The position numbers were made by a program, and so were the translations under genes. From NCBI RefSeq assembly GCF_022374875.2, contig NZ_CP092427.2, forward strand, positions 5,084,001 to 5,148,000: a stretch of 64,000 nt of DNA, read 5' to 3'. The notes under the pieces are model-generated. The model was not told where the DNA came from. It worked only from the letters and a program-made list of their open reading frames with translations, and searched no databases. Within the stretch, counting starts at the first letter, position 1. Every line of letters starts with the position of its first letter. This stretch comes from Mycolicibacterium rufum. Its GTDB lineage: Bacteria > Actinomycetota > Actinomycetes > Mycobacteriales > Mycobacteriaceae. Below, in pieces: positions 1-10,222 of this stretch.

Positions 1-1
1 C

Positions 2-418
2 GAACAGGTCGGCTCGCCCACCGAGGTGTACGACAGCCCGGCGAACGCCTTCGTGATGTCGTTTCTGGGCGCGGTGTCACCGCTGAACGGTGCGCTGGTG
101 CGGCCGCACGACATCCGCGTCGGGCGTAACCCGGACATGGCGATCGCCAACGGCGACAACTCGATTCAGGCCACCGGCGTGACGAAGGCGGTGATCGACC
201 GGATCGTGATGCTGGGCTTCGAGGTGCGTGTCGAACTGACCAACGCGGCCACCCACACACCGTTCACCGCCCAGATCACCCGTGGCGACGCAGAGGCGCT
301 CGGACTCCGAGCCGGCGATACCGTATACGTGCGGGCCACCCGGGTGCCGACGTTGCCCGACGAGGCGCAGGGCGATCAGCCGGTGGTCGCCGACGGCGAA
401 CCCGCGCGGCTGTCGTAG
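2..418 (+). CDS. cysA: Sulfate/thiosulfate ABC transporter ATPase CysA, C-terminal part
   Basis: Only the last 138 codons are present; the gene runs off the left edge. The reading frame opens at base 2 with EQVGSPTEVYDSPAN, the stretch just after the nucleotide-binding domain in CysA/PotA-type importer ATPases. It continues with VMSFLGAVSPLNG and LVRPHDIRVG, typical of the regulatory TOBE-like C-terminal domain. The Walker motifs lie outside the window. CysA energises sulfate uptake through the membrane proteins CysT and CysW, so it would feed the reduction operon at 4.3-7.4 kb. It ends at a TAG one base before the convergent CstR-like gene. The family call is firm. Sulfate specificity is inferred from the neighbouring sulfur genes, as I recall the M. 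tuberculosis order. Confidence 0.85.
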   Translation, partial: EQVGSPTEVYDSPANAFVMSFLGAVSPLNGALVRPHDIRVGRNPDMAIANGDNSIQATGVTKAVIDRIVMLGFEVRVELTNAATHTPFTAQITRGDAEALGLRAGDTVYVRATRVPTLPDEAQGDQPVVADGEPARLS

Positions 419-419
419 C

Positions 420-2769
<2,350 letters not shown>

Positions 2770-2787
2770 GGCGTCTCGTCCTTCCGA

Positions 2788-4167
2788 TCAGGCGTGCTGG
2801 GCGATCTCGTCCCAGGCGTTGTAACCGCCCAGGATGTCGCTGACGTCGGTGAAGCCGTTGCGGCGCAACACGCTTGCGGCGACCGAAGAGCGGTAGCCAC
2901 CGGCGCAGTAGACGACCGTGGGGGCGGCGGGATCCAATTCGCCGACACGGCCTGGCAATTGGCCGACGGGGATGTTGACCGCGCCGGGGATCATGCCCGC
3001 GGCGGCTTCGCCCGGGTTGCGGACGTCGACGACCTGCAGGCCGGCGACGGCCGCGGCGCGCTCGCCGAACGCCGTGGCCGACAGCCGCGAGGCGATCTGC
3101 ACCTGCTCGGGGTGATCCAGCATCGCCTGCTCGGGGTCGGCGAGATAGCCGATCACCCGATCGAATCCGATGCGCGCCAGCCGATTCTTGCCCTCGAGTT
3201 CGTGGCCGGGTTCGGTCATCAGCACGATGTCGGTGTCGGGGGTGACCACGGATCCCGCGAATTCGGCGTAGCGGCCGGCGAGTCCGATGTTGACAGCCTC
3301 GCGGAAGTGGCCGAGGGCGAACTCCTCGGGGGCGCGTCCGTCGACGAGCACAGCACCGGTCTGCAGCGCCTTCTGCACCTGGCTGTAGCTCATGGCGGTC
3401 GGCATCTGCGTCTCGTCGAGCAGGCCGCGCTCCTTGCGGTTGAGGATCGCGTCATAGACGAAGTACCCCGGCGCGGGCGGCTGCCCCTCGGTGACGAGCG
3501 CGACGAACGTCGCTTTGTCGGGTGCGCGCAGCGCGTAGTTGTCCTGTTTCTGATCGCCGATGGTCGACCACAGTTCGGTGGACAGGTTCTTGCCGCACGC
3601 CGAGCCCGCGCCGTGCGCAGGGTAGACCCGGGTCGCGTCCGGCAGCGTCATCAACGTGTCGTGCAACGAGTCATAGAGCATGTCGGCGAGTTCGTCTCGG
3701 GTGAAGCCGATCGAGGCGAGCAGGTCCGGCCTGCCGACATCGCCGATGAACAGGGTGTCGCCGGTCAGCACGCCGTAGGGGACGGCGTCGTCGGCGTGCT
3801 CGTAGACCACCACGCTGAGCGACTCCGGCGTGTGCCCGGGCGTGTGCCGGAACTCCAGCGTGACGTCTCCGAGGGAGTAGCGCTGGCCGTCCTCGACGCT
3901 CATCACCTCGAACTCCGGGGTGGCCACCGACGAGTAGACGATCGTGGCCCCGGTGGCTGCGGCGAGCTCGAGATGGCCGGACAGGAAGTCGGCGTGGAAA
4001 TGGGTCTCGATGACGAGTTCGATGCGCAGACCGAGTTTCTCGGCGTCGGCGACGTACTCCGACACGTCGCGCTGGGGGTCGACGACGACCGCGCGCCCCG
4101 ATTCCTCGTCGGCGATCAGGTATGACGCATGCGACAGACAGTCCAGGTAGTACTGGATGAACTTCAT
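2788..4167 (-). CDS. Persulfide dioxygenase-rhodanese fusion (CstB-like)
   Basis: A 459-residue fusion. Residues 1 to about 240 form a metallo-beta-lactamase fold of the ETHE1 persulfide dioxygenase group, with metal ligands H56, H58, D60 and H65 (THFHADFLSGH). Two rhodanese domains follow. The first, at about 270-350, has lost its cysteine (LMTEPGHE at the active loop). The second, at about 365-459, keeps it at C421 (VVYCAGGYRSS). Dioxygenase, dead rhodanese and active rhodanese in that order is the CstB architecture, which turns persulfide into sulfite and thiosulfate. The ATG has a strong GAGGAG site. The gene is first in the operon, and two CstR-type operators sit 18-69 bp upstream of its start. 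Activity has not been shown here. Confidence 0.9.
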   Translation of the reverse strand: MKFIQYYLDCLSHASYLIADEESGRAVVVDPQRDVSEYVADAEKLGLRIELVIETHFHADFLSGHLELAAATGATIVYSSVATPEFEVMSVEDGQRYSLGDVTLEFRHTPGHTPESLSVVVYEHADDAVPYGVLTGDTLFIGDVGRPDLLASIGFTRDELADMLYDSLHDTLMTLPDATRVYPAHGAGSACGKNLSTELWSTIGDQKQDNYALRAPDKATFVALVTEGQPPAPGYFVYDAILNRKERGLLDETQMPTAMSYSQVQKALQTGAVLVDGRAPEEFALGHFREAVNIGLAGRYAEFAGSVVTPDTDIVLMTEPGHELEGKNRLARIGFDRVIGYLADPEQAMLDHPEQVQIASRLSATAFGERAAAVAGLQVVDVRNPGEAAAGMIPGAVNIPVGQLPGRVGELDPAAPTVVYCAGGYRSSVAASVLRRNGFTDVSDILGGYNAWDEIAQHA

Positions 4168-4184
4168 TGTTCCGACTCCTCTAT

Positions 4185-4200
4185 ATACCCAGGGGGGTAT
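4185..4200. promoter_or_regulatory. CsoR/CstR-type operator 2
   Basis: ATACCC-AGGG-GGGTAT is a perfect 6-bp inverted repeat around 4 bp, placed just before the ribosome-binding site of the persulfide dioxygenase-rhodanese gene. It is the closer of two sites in this promoter. Confidence 0.8.
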
Positions 4201-4220
4201 CCACTGACTACAACGAAGGT

Positions 4221-4236
4221 ATACCCCCATGGGTAT
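4221..4236. promoter_or_regulatory. CsoR/CstR-type operator 3
   Basis: ATACCC-CCAT-GGGTAT is again a perfect 6-4-6 inverted repeat. Its centre is 36 bp from that of operator 2, allowing two repressor tetramers to sit side by side over the promoter of the operon. Confidence 0.8.
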
Positions 4237-4260
4237 AGGGTCAAGAGAAGGGGATGTGAG

Positions 4261-4980
4261 TTAGGCCGCTACGTGTGCGGTGAGGGCGGCGTTGTACCGG
4301 TCGAGGACGGTCTCGGCCACCTGACGATGCGCACCCAACGGCGACGACATCGACATACCCTCGGCACGGGCGAAAGCTGCGACGCGATCGGTGATGCGCC
4401 CCGGCGCCAGGAACCAGGGAGCGATGACCAGCCGCGAGGCGCCGCGCTCCCGCAGCGTCTCGGCCGCGTCGGCCACCGACGGCGACGGACCGGTGGCGAA
4501 CGCGGTGGTCGCGGTCCACCGCGTGGTCAGGGTCAGCTCACGGGCGACCGTGGCCGTGCGGACGTTGGCCTGCGCGTGCGACGAGCCGACCGCGGTCACC
4601 AGCACGCCCACGTCCGGGTCGAGACGGGACACGCCGGCGTGCTCGAGCCGCTGCCGCAGCACGTGGATCAGCCGGTCGTCTTCGCCGAGGACGGACGCCT
4701 GGCGCGCGTCGGAACCGGACTCGGCGATCATCGCGGGGATGTCGACCCGGGCGTGGTACGCATCGGCGAGGAGCAGCGGCACGACCACCGCGCCCCGCCC
4801 GACGTCGGCGAGCACGTCGACCAGATTCGGGGTGTTCTGTTCGCAGAACGCGACGCGCACGTCCAGCGAGGGGCGCAGACGCCTGATGCACGAGGCGATC
4901 TCCCGCGCGGTCGCCGCCGAACGGGGATCGGCGCTACCGTGCGCCGTCAGCACCAGCGCGCCGCCCACCCCTGCGTTCAC
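4261..4980 (-). CDS. Sirohydrochlorin ferrochelatase (CbiX/Che1-like)
   Basis: A 239-residue protein of the CbiX/SirB chelatase family, which inserts iron into sirohydrochlorin to make the siroheme needed by sulfite reductase. The N-terminal half has the family start ALVLTAHGSADPRS with the metal-binding histidine. The segment VVPLLLADAYHARVDIP carries a second histidine. A related half follows (VLVTAVGSSHAQ; RLVIAPWFLAPG), so this is the two-domain form. It starts at GTG and overlaps the cysH stop as GTGA, so it is translationally coupled and last in the sirA-cysH operon. Co-transcription with sulfite reductase explains its role. Cobalt chelation for cobalamin is an alternative that this context does not favour. 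Confidence 0.85.
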   Translation of the reverse strand: MNAGVGGALVLTAHGSADPRSAATAREIASCIRRLRPSLDVRVAFCEQNTPNLVDVLADVGRGAVVVPLLLADAYHARVDIPAMIAESGSDARQASVLGEDDRLIHVLRQRLEHAGVSRLDPDVGVLVTAVGSSHAQANVRTATVARELTLTTRWTATTAFATGPSPSVADAAETLRERGASRLVIAPWFLAPGRITDRVAAFARAEGMSMSSPLGAHRQVAETVLDRYNAALTAHVAA

Positions 4981-5684
4981 GACGCGTGCAGCCCGCACTC
5001 CGTCTTGGACTGCCCGGCCCAGCGTCCACTGCGCGGGTCGGCGCCGGCGATCGGCTTGGCCGTGCACGGTGCGCAGCCGATCGACGGATAGCCCTCGTCG
5101 ACCAGGGGATTGACCAGGATGCCGTGGGCGTCGATGTAGTCCTGCATGTCGTCGTCGGTCCACGCGGCCAACGGATTGATCTTCACCAGCCCGAACGCCT
5201 TGTCCCAGCTGATCAGCGGAGCGTTGGCCCGCGTCGGGGCCTCCACCCGGCGGATGCCGGTCACCCACGCCGAGTATCCGCGCAGCGCCTTGGACAGCGG
5301 TTCGACCTTGCGCATCCGGCAGCATTCGTTGGGGCTGCGCTCGAACAGGTTCTTGCCGAAGAGGGCATCCTGCTCGGCGACCGTCGTCTCCGGCCGCACG
5401 TTGACCACGTTGACGTCGTAGACCGCTTCCACGGCGTCGCGCGTGCCGATGGTCTCGACGAAGTGGTAGCCGGTGTCGAGGAACAGCACGTCCACGCCGG
5501 GCCGCACCTTCGCGGCCAGGTCGACCAGGACCGCGTCCTGCATGTTCGAGGCGACGATGTAGTTGCCACCGAAGTTCTCGTCGGTCCAGCGCAGCAGGTC
5601 GGCGGCCGAGGCATCAGGCCCCAGCTCCGCGGCGCCGCGCTCGGCCAGTTGCTGCAGGTCGGTCTCCGTCATCACGTCGGTCAC
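4977..5684 (-). CDS. cysH: Adenosine 5'-phosphosulfate (APS) reductase
   Basis: A 235-residue reductase that turns APS into sulfite in assimilatory sulfate reduction. The iron-sulfur cluster cysteines of the APS-type enzyme are all present: C121-C122 (NECCRMRK) and C204-x2-C207 (GCAPCTAKP). The catalytic C-terminal cysteine is C230 in the KTECGLH motif. PAPS reductases lack the paired cysteines, so APS is the likely substrate. The ATG at 5684 is six bases after the sirA stop; a second ATG four codons in is possible. It sits between sulfite reductase and the siroheme chelatase, matching my memory of the mycobacterial order sirA-cysH-che1. Control by the polycysteine leader at 7475-7582 probably extends to this gene. 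Confidence 0.95.
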   Translation of the reverse strand: MTDVMTETDLQQLAERGAAELGPDASAADLLRWTDENFGGNYIVASNMQDAVLVDLAAKVRPGVDVLFLDTGYHFVETIGTRDAVEAVYDVNVVNVRPETTVAEQDALFGKNLFERSPNECCRMRKVEPLSKALRGYSAWVTGIRRVEAPTRANAPLISWDKAFGLVKINPLAAWTDDDMQDYIDAHGILVNPLVDEGYPSIGCAPCTAKPIAGADPRSGRWAGQSKTECGLHAS

Positions 5685-5690
5685 GTCACA

Positions 5691-7364
5691 TCACCTCAAG
5701 TCCGCGTCGTCTGCTCGTAGTGCCCACGTAGCGAAACGCTCACCCTGCTCGCGTTGTTTCACGAAGTTCCGGACCACCCGCTCGATGTAGTCGCCGAGCT
5801 CGCTGGACAGCACCTTGTGCTGGCGCAACTTGCGGCCGAAGCCGCTGTCCAGGCCCAGACTTCCCCCGAGGTGCACCTGGAAACCCTCTTCCGGGCCGTC
5901 ACCGTCGTCGACCATCTGGCCCTTGAATCCGATGTCGGCGACCTGGATGCGCGCGCACGAGTTCGGGCAGCCGTTGATGTTGATGGTGACCGGCACGTCG
6001 AGTTCGGCGTTGATGTCCTCCAGGCGCTTCTCCAGTTCGGGCACCAGCACCTGGGAGCGCTTGCGGGTCTCGGCGAACGAGAGCTTGCAGAACTCGATGC
6101 CCGTGCAGGCCATCAGGTTGCGCCGCCAGTGCGACGGCGTCGACGGCAGTCCGAGGGCGTCGAGACCGGCGCGCAGCTCATCGAGCTTGTCGTCGGGCAC
6201 GTCGAGCACGATCAGCTTCTGGTATGGGGTGAACCGGATGCGGTCCGAGCCGGCGGCCTCGGCCAGGTCGGCCACCTTCTGCAGGATCGTGCCCGACACC
6301 CGGCCCGCGATCGGGGCGACGCCCACGGCGTTCAGACCGTTGCGCAGCTTCTGGACGCCGACGTGGTCGATGGGTCGCACCACCGGGTCAGGTGCAGGCC
6401 CGTCGATCAGCGGACGCTTCAGGTACTCGGTCTCGAGGACTTCCCTGAATTTCTCGACGCCCCAGTCCTTGATCAGGAACTTCAGGCGGGCCTTGGCGCG
6501 CAGGCGGCGGTAGCCGTAGTCACGGAAGACGCTGACCACGCCCTCCCACACATCGGGCACCTCGTCGAGCGGCACCCAGACTCCGACCCGCTGGCCGAGC
6601 ATCGGGTTGGTCGACAACCCGCCGCCGACCCACAGGTCGAAGCCCGGCCCGTGCTCGGGATGGTTCACCCCGACGAACGCGACGTCGTTGACCTCGTGGA
6701 CCACGTCCTGCAGACCCGAGATGGCGGTCTTGAACTTGCGGGGGAGGTTCGAGTACTCCGGCTTGCCGATGTAGCGGCGGACGATCTCGTCGACCGCAGG
6801 CGTGCCGTCGATCACCTCGTCCAGCGACTCGCCGGCCAGTGGGGAACCGAGCACCACGCGGGGGCAGTCGCCGCACGCCTCGGTGGTCTGCAGACCGACC
6901 GCGTCCAGACGCTGCCAGATCTCGGGCATGTCCTCGACGCGGATCCAGTGGTACTGGACGTTCTGCCGGTCGGAGATGTCGGCGGTGTCGCGGGCGAACT
7001 CGGTCGAGATCTCGCCGAGCGTGCGCAGCGCCGCCGCCGACAGCGCGCCGCCGTCGCAGCGCACCCGGAGCATGAAGTACTCGTCCTCGAGCATGTCGGT
7101 GTTCTCGTCACCGGTCCACGTGCCGTCGTAGCCGGGCTTGCGCTGGGTGTAGAGGCCCCACCACCGGAAACGGCCGCGCAGGTCGCCTTTGTCGATGGAC
7201 TCGAAGCCGCCCTTGGCGTAGATGTTCTCGATGCGTTCCCGCACGTTGAGCGGGTTGTCGTCCTTCTTGGCCTGCTCGTTGGCGTTGAGGGGCTCGCGGT
7301 AGCCGAGCGCCCACTGACCTTCGCCGCGAGGGCGCTTGGCGGGCTTGGGTGTTGCTGTCGTCAT
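5691..7364 (-). CDS. sirA: Ferredoxin-dependent assimilatory sulfite reductase
   Basis: A 557-residue siroheme/4Fe-4S reductase with two nitrite/sulfite reductase half-repeats. Cluster and siroheme ligands are C420-x5-C426 (ACTGIEFCKL) and C466-x3-C470 (INGCPNSCAR). The upstream segments RFRWWGLYTQR and TEACGDCPR correspond to those bearing the tyrosine-cysteine pair found cross-linked in the M. tuberculosis enzyme once called NirA. It reduces sulfite to sulfide by six electrons. The chosen ATG has AGGAG upstream and gives the expected length; an upstream alternative would add 11 residues. It is the first gene of the sirA-cysH-chelatase operon, about 110 bp downstream of the polycysteine leader. 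The context supports sulfite rather than nitrite as substrate. Confidence 0.95.
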   Translation of the reverse strand: MTTATPKPAKRPRGEGQWALGYREPLNANEQAKKDDNPLNVRERIENIYAKGGFESIDKGDLRGRFRWWGLYTQRKPGYDGTWTGDENTDMLEDEYFMLRVRCDGGALSAAALRTLGEISTEFARDTADISDRQNVQYHWIRVEDMPEIWQRLDAVGLQTTEACGDCPRVVLGSPLAGESLDEVIDGTPAVDEIVRRYIGKPEYSNLPRKFKTAISGLQDVVHEVNDVAFVGVNHPEHGPGFDLWVGGGLSTNPMLGQRVGVWVPLDEVPDVWEGVVSVFRDYGYRRLRAKARLKFLIKDWGVEKFREVLETEYLKRPLIDGPAPDPVVRPIDHVGVQKLRNGLNAVGVAPIAGRVSGTILQKVADLAEAAGSDRIRFTPYQKLIVLDVPDDKLDELRAGLDALGLPSTPSHWRRNLMACTGIEFCKLSFAETRKRSQVLVPELEKRLEDINAELDVPVTININGCPNSCARIQVADIGFKGQMVDDGDGPEEGFQVHLGGSLGLDSGFGRKLRQHKVLSSELGDYIERVVRNFVKQREQGERFATWALRADDADLR

Positions 7365-7474
7365 GGGGGCTCCTGGATCGAAGCCAGCGTTCGTCACCGC
7401 GATCTCACCGGGGGCTGTCCGGCGGCGCAGATCCGGCGGCCAGCTGAAAGTGCAGGTGGGCAGGGTCTACGGGG

Positions 7475-7582
7475 TCACAGAGGACAACAACAGCAGCTAC
7501 ACACGCGCTTGAAGTCGACGTGACGACGGATCACCAGCGCTACGCGAGTGGGCACGATGCCGGCGTCGTTCACGTCGGCCAT
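7475..7582 (-). CDS. Polycysteine leader peptide (cysteine-responsive attenuator)
   Basis: A 35-codon frame from ATG ends in VCSCCCCPL followed by TGA: five cysteine codons among the last eight. A shorter start at GTG 7555 or 7534 is possible. It lies in the 5' leader of sirA, 110 bp before that start. Published work in M. smegmatis described short polycysteine reading frames as cysteine-responsive attenuators of downstream sulfur operons. When charged tRNA-Cys runs low, ribosomes stall on the cysteine run and downstream expression rises. The sequence VALVIRRHVDFKRVCSCCCC matches that class. The exact start and any hairpin downstream were not settled by eye. Confidence 0.8.
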   Translation of the reverse strand: MADVNDAGIVPTRVALVIRRHVDFKRVCSCCCCPL

Positions 7583-7621
7583 TGTGCCACGAATCGGGGC
7601 ACCACCTCCAACCGGCCCATA

Positions 7622-7643
7622 TTTGTGCTCACGGTGAGCAAAA
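7622..7643. promoter_or_regulatory. Palindrome in the sirA-hemW divergent region
   Basis: The core GCTCAC-G-GTGAGC is a perfect 6-1-6 inverted repeat, with T-rich and A-rich flanks extending the symmetry. It sits between the divergent sirA leader and hemW and looks like an operator for an unknown regulator. I could not match it to a known mycobacterial site. Confidence 0.45.
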
Positions 7644-7730
7644 GGGGCCAATCGGGCAGGCGGTGCCGGCGCGAACGCCGATCGGGCGGCTGGGCACCCC
7701 TCGACCGACCGCCGCGCCGCGACCGGCTGG

Positions 7731-7736
7731 GACAAT
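7731..7736 (+). promoter_or_regulatory. Putative leaderless -10 element of hemW
   Basis: GACAAT followed by six bases and then the hemW ATG. This spacing would put the transcript start on the start codon, a common arrangement in mycobacteria. No Shine-Dalgarno sequence is visible. Confidence 0.45.
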
Positions 7737-7742
7737 GGCGGG

Positions 7743-8930
7743 ATGTCCGGTTCCGCGTCCGTCCGCCCGGCGCCCGCTGCGCTGCCCGACCTGGCGGTCC
7801 GGCCCGGGGCGCCGTTCGGCATCTACCTGCACGTGCCGTTCTGTGCCACCCGCTGCGGATACTGCGACTTCAACACCTACACCCCGGCCGAGCTGGGCGG
7901 CGCCACACCGGCCGGCTGGCTGACCGCGCTGCGCACCGAACTCGCGCTGGCCGCCGCGCGGCTCGGTGCGGCGCCTGAGGTGTCCACCGTCTTCGTCGGG
8001 GGCGGCACTCCGTCGCTCCTCGGTGCGGCCGGTCTGGCCGAGGTGCTCGATGCGGTGCGGGACCACTTCACGCTGGCGCCCGGGGCCGAGGTGACCACCG
8101 AGTGCAACCCGGAGTCGACGTCACCGGCGTTCTTCGCGGGGTTGCGCTCCGCCGGCTACACCCGGGTGTCGCTGGGCATGCAGTCGACGGCCCCGCACGT
8201 GCTGGCGGCACTCGACCGGGTGCACTCGCCCGGCCGGGCGGTCGACGCCGCCCGGGAGGCGCGGCGCGCCGGCTTCGAGCACGTCAACATCGACCTGATC
8301 TACGGCACCCCGGGGGAGAGCGACGACGATCTGCTGCGGTCCGCCGACGCGGCGATCGAGGCCGGCGTCGACCACGTATCCGCCTACGCGCTGATCGTCG
8401 AGGACGGCACCGCGCTGGCCCGCAAGGTCCGGCGCGGCGAGATGCCCGCGCCCGACGACGACGTGCTGGCGCGTCGCTACGAACTGCTCGACCGGCTGCT
8501 CGCCGACGCCGGGCTGGGCTGGTACGAGGTGTCGAACTGGAGCCGCCCGGGAGCCGAGTGCCGGCACAACATCGGCTATTGGGCCGGCGGCCAGTGGTGG
8601 GGCGCCGGGCCGGGCGCGCACGGCTTCGTCGGCACCACCCGATGGTGGAACGTCAAGCACCCCAACGCCTATGCGGCCACCCTCGGCGAAGGGCGGCTGC
8701 CGGTCGCCGATTTCGAGAGCCTCGATGATGACACCGCCCACGTCGAGGACGTGATGCTGCGCGTGCGGTTGCGTTCGGGGCTGCCCGCCGCGATGCTGAC
8801 CGGCGCCGAGCGCGACGCGGCGGCGCAGGTGGTGACCGACGGCCTGCTCCACGCCGACGGCGACCGCCTGGTGTTGACCGACCGCGGGCGCCTGCTCGCC
8901 GACGCGGTGGTCCGCACCCTGCTGGGCTGA
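7743..8930 (+). CDS. hemW: Radical SAM heme chaperone HemW
   Basis: A 395-residue radical SAM protein of the HemN/HemW family. The cluster motif is C34-x3-C38-x2-C41 (CATRCGYCDF) after the family start FGIYLHVPF. The GGGTPS segment (VFVGGGTPSLL) and YYEVSN-like LGWYEVSNWSRPG are also diagnostic. HemW binds heme and is thought to deliver it to respiratory proteins. It differs from true coproporphyrinogen dehydrogenase, which has an extra cysteine after the motif; here an aspartate and a phenylalanine follow, fitting HemW. Formerly annotated hemN in M. tuberculosis (Rv2388c, by memory). It is divergent from the sulfur operon and convergent, with no gap, to the oxidoreductase at 8931. Confidence 0.9.
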   Translation: MSGSASVRPAPAALPDLAVRPGAPFGIYLHVPFCATRCGYCDFNTYTPAELGGATPAGWLTALRTELALAAARLGAAPEVSTVFVGGGTPSLLGAAGLAEVLDAVRDHFTLAPGAEVTTECNPESTSPAFFAGLRSAGYTRVSLGMQSTAPHVLAALDRVHSPGRAVDAAREARRAGFEHVNIDLIYGTPGESDDDLLRSADAAIEAGVDHVSAYALIVEDGTALARKVRRGEMPAPDDDVLARRYELLDRLLADAGLGWYEVSNWSRPGAECRHNIGYWAGGQWWGAGPGAHGFVGTTRWWNVKHPNAYAATLGEGRLPVADFESLDDDTAHVEDVMLRVRLRSGLPAAMLTGAERDAAAQVVTDGLLHADGDRLVLTDRGRLLADAVVRTLLG

Positions 8931-9791
8931 CTACCCGAGCGCCGCGGCGAGGCGGCGCCACTGCTCGCGCGGGAACTCACGCGGGTCGGCGGTGAGCACC
9001 TGCACGCACACGTGATCGGCGCCCGCGTCGCGGTGTTCGGCGACGCGGCGCAGCACGGTCTCCTCGTCGCCCCAGGCGATCAGGGCGTCGAACAGGCGGT
9101 CGCTGACCGTGCTGATGTCCTCTTCGGTGAAACCGGTGCGCAGGATGTTGTTGGCGTAGTTCGGCAGCGCCAGGTAGGAGCGCAGCCAGTCGGTCCCGAT
9201 CGCGCGCGCCTCATCCCGGCTTTCGGTGAGCAGCACGCTCTGCTCGGGCAGCAGCAGCGGGCCCTCGCCGAGCACCTCGCGCGCCTGGCGGGTGTGCTCG
9301 GGGGACGTCAGATAGGGGTGGGCCCCACCGGCGCGGGTGGCGGACAGCTCCAGCATCTTGGGCCCCAGCGCGGCCAGCACCCGGTTGCCGGTCGGCACCG
9401 GCTGCGGCGTGGCGTCGATGCCGTCGAGGAAGGCCTTGGTGGCGGCGAGCGGCTTGCGGTAGCGGCCCGGCTCCTGGGAGTCGATCAGCGGCGCATGGCT
9501 GACGCCGATGCCGAGCAAGAAGCGGTCCCCGTGGGTCTCTGTCAGCGTGGCGTACCGCGCGGCCACCTCCGCCGGCTCGTGCATCCAGAGGTTGAGGATG
9601 CCCGTCGCGATCACGGTCTTCGTGGTGGCGGACAGGAGGTTGTCGACCGCGTCGAGGACCGGCCCGCCGACGTCGGGGATCCACAGCGCGGGGAAGCCCA
9701 GCTCGTCGAGTTCGGCGGCGGCGTCGGCGGCCTCCTCCGGATTCCCGTAGCGCAACTGCGAACTCCACAACCCGACACCTGTCAATTTCAT
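8931..9791 (-). CDS. LLM-class (probably F420-dependent) oxidoreductase
   Basis: A 286-residue luciferase-like TIM-barrel protein. Features include VGLWSSQLRYG near the N-terminus, LDELGFPALWIPDVGGPVLDAV, LLGIGVSHAPLID in the middle and AALGPKMLELSA. It belongs to the MSMEG-type TIGR03620 group that is abundant in mycobacteria, which mostly use the deazaflavin F420 rather than FMN. The substrate is unknown. The ATG of MKLTG at 9791 has a weak AGTGGA site; a second ATG four codons upstream is equally possible. It reads away from a divergent NTF2-like gene and meets hemW head-on at its stop. No operon partner is visible. Confidence 0.8.
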   Translation of the reverse strand: MKLTGVGLWSSQLRYGNPEEAADAAAELDELGFPALWIPDVGGPVLDAVDNLLSATTKTVIATGILNLWMHEPAEVAARYATLTETHGDRFLLGIGVSHAPLIDSQEPGRYRKPLAATKAFLDGIDATPQPVPTGNRVLAALGPKMLELSATRAGGAHPYLTSPEHTRQAREVLGEGPLLLPEQSVLLTESRDEARAIGTDWLRSYLALPNYANNILRTGFTEEDISTVSDRLFDALIAWGDEETVLRRVAEHRDAGADHVCVQVLTADPREFPREQWRRLAAALG

Positions 9792-9826
9792 GTGTCCACT
9801 CATACCGTGCGCGCGGGCGCGGGCGC

Positions 9827-9832
9827 TACCGT
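9827..9832 (+). promoter_or_regulatory. Putative leaderless -10 element
   Basis: TACCGT (TAnnnT form), then six bases, then the ATG of the NTF2-like gene at 9839. No ribosome-binding site is seen, so a leaderless transcript is likely. Confidence 0.5.
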
Positions 9833-9838
9833 CATCGG

Positions 9839-10222
9839 ATGACATTCGATCCCGGGGCGGTCGGCCGCGCCTTCTCCGAGCACCGCTTCGACGAGGCGCT
9901 GGACCATCTCGCCCACGACGTGAGGTGGACGATCGTCGGGGGCATGGTGCTCGAGGGCGCCGATGCCGTGCGGCGGACGTGCCGGGACACCCTCGAGAGC
10001 CTCGAGGGCACCCGCCGGGAGTTCGACCGCTTCGTCACCGCCGTCGGCGATGGCGTCGTGGCCGTGGACACCGTCGTGCGCTATCTCCGCCCGGACGGGG
10101 TGACGGCCGTGGCCAGCTGCGCCGTCTACGAGTTCGCCGCCGAGAAGATCACCACCATCACCTCGTATGCGGTCGAGATCGATCCCGGGGACGCGGGCGC
10201 GCAGCCGGCGCCGCACCGGTGA
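9839..10222 (+). CDS. NTF2-like/SnoaL-fold protein
   Basis: A 127-residue small alpha+beta protein of the nuclear transport factor 2-like (SnoaL) superfamily. The pattern is a helix with AFSEHRFDEALDHLAHDVRWTIVGG, a strand pair VVAVDTVVRYLRPDG, and a last strand KITTITSYAVEID. Members act as isomerases, hydrolases or bind small polyketide- or steroid-like ligands, and the fold alone does not say which. The stop overlaps the start of the acyltransferase gene as GTGA, so the two are co-translated and may serve one lipid-related step. A leaderless -10 lies six bases upstream. No catalytic aspartate-histidine dyad could be assigned with confidence. Confidence 0.7.
   Translation: MTFDPGAVGRAFSEHRFDEALDHLAHDVRWTIVGGMVLEGADAVRRTCRDTLESLEGTRREFDRFVTAVGDGVVAVDTVVRYLRPDGVTAVASCAVYEFAAEKITTITSYAVEIDPGDAGAQPAPHR

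Noticed and set aside
5691..7364. Nitrite reductase role for the siroheme enzyme
   Set aside because: The operon with APS reductase and the polycysteine leader support sulfite reduction; nothing in the neighbourhood concerns nitrate or nitrite.
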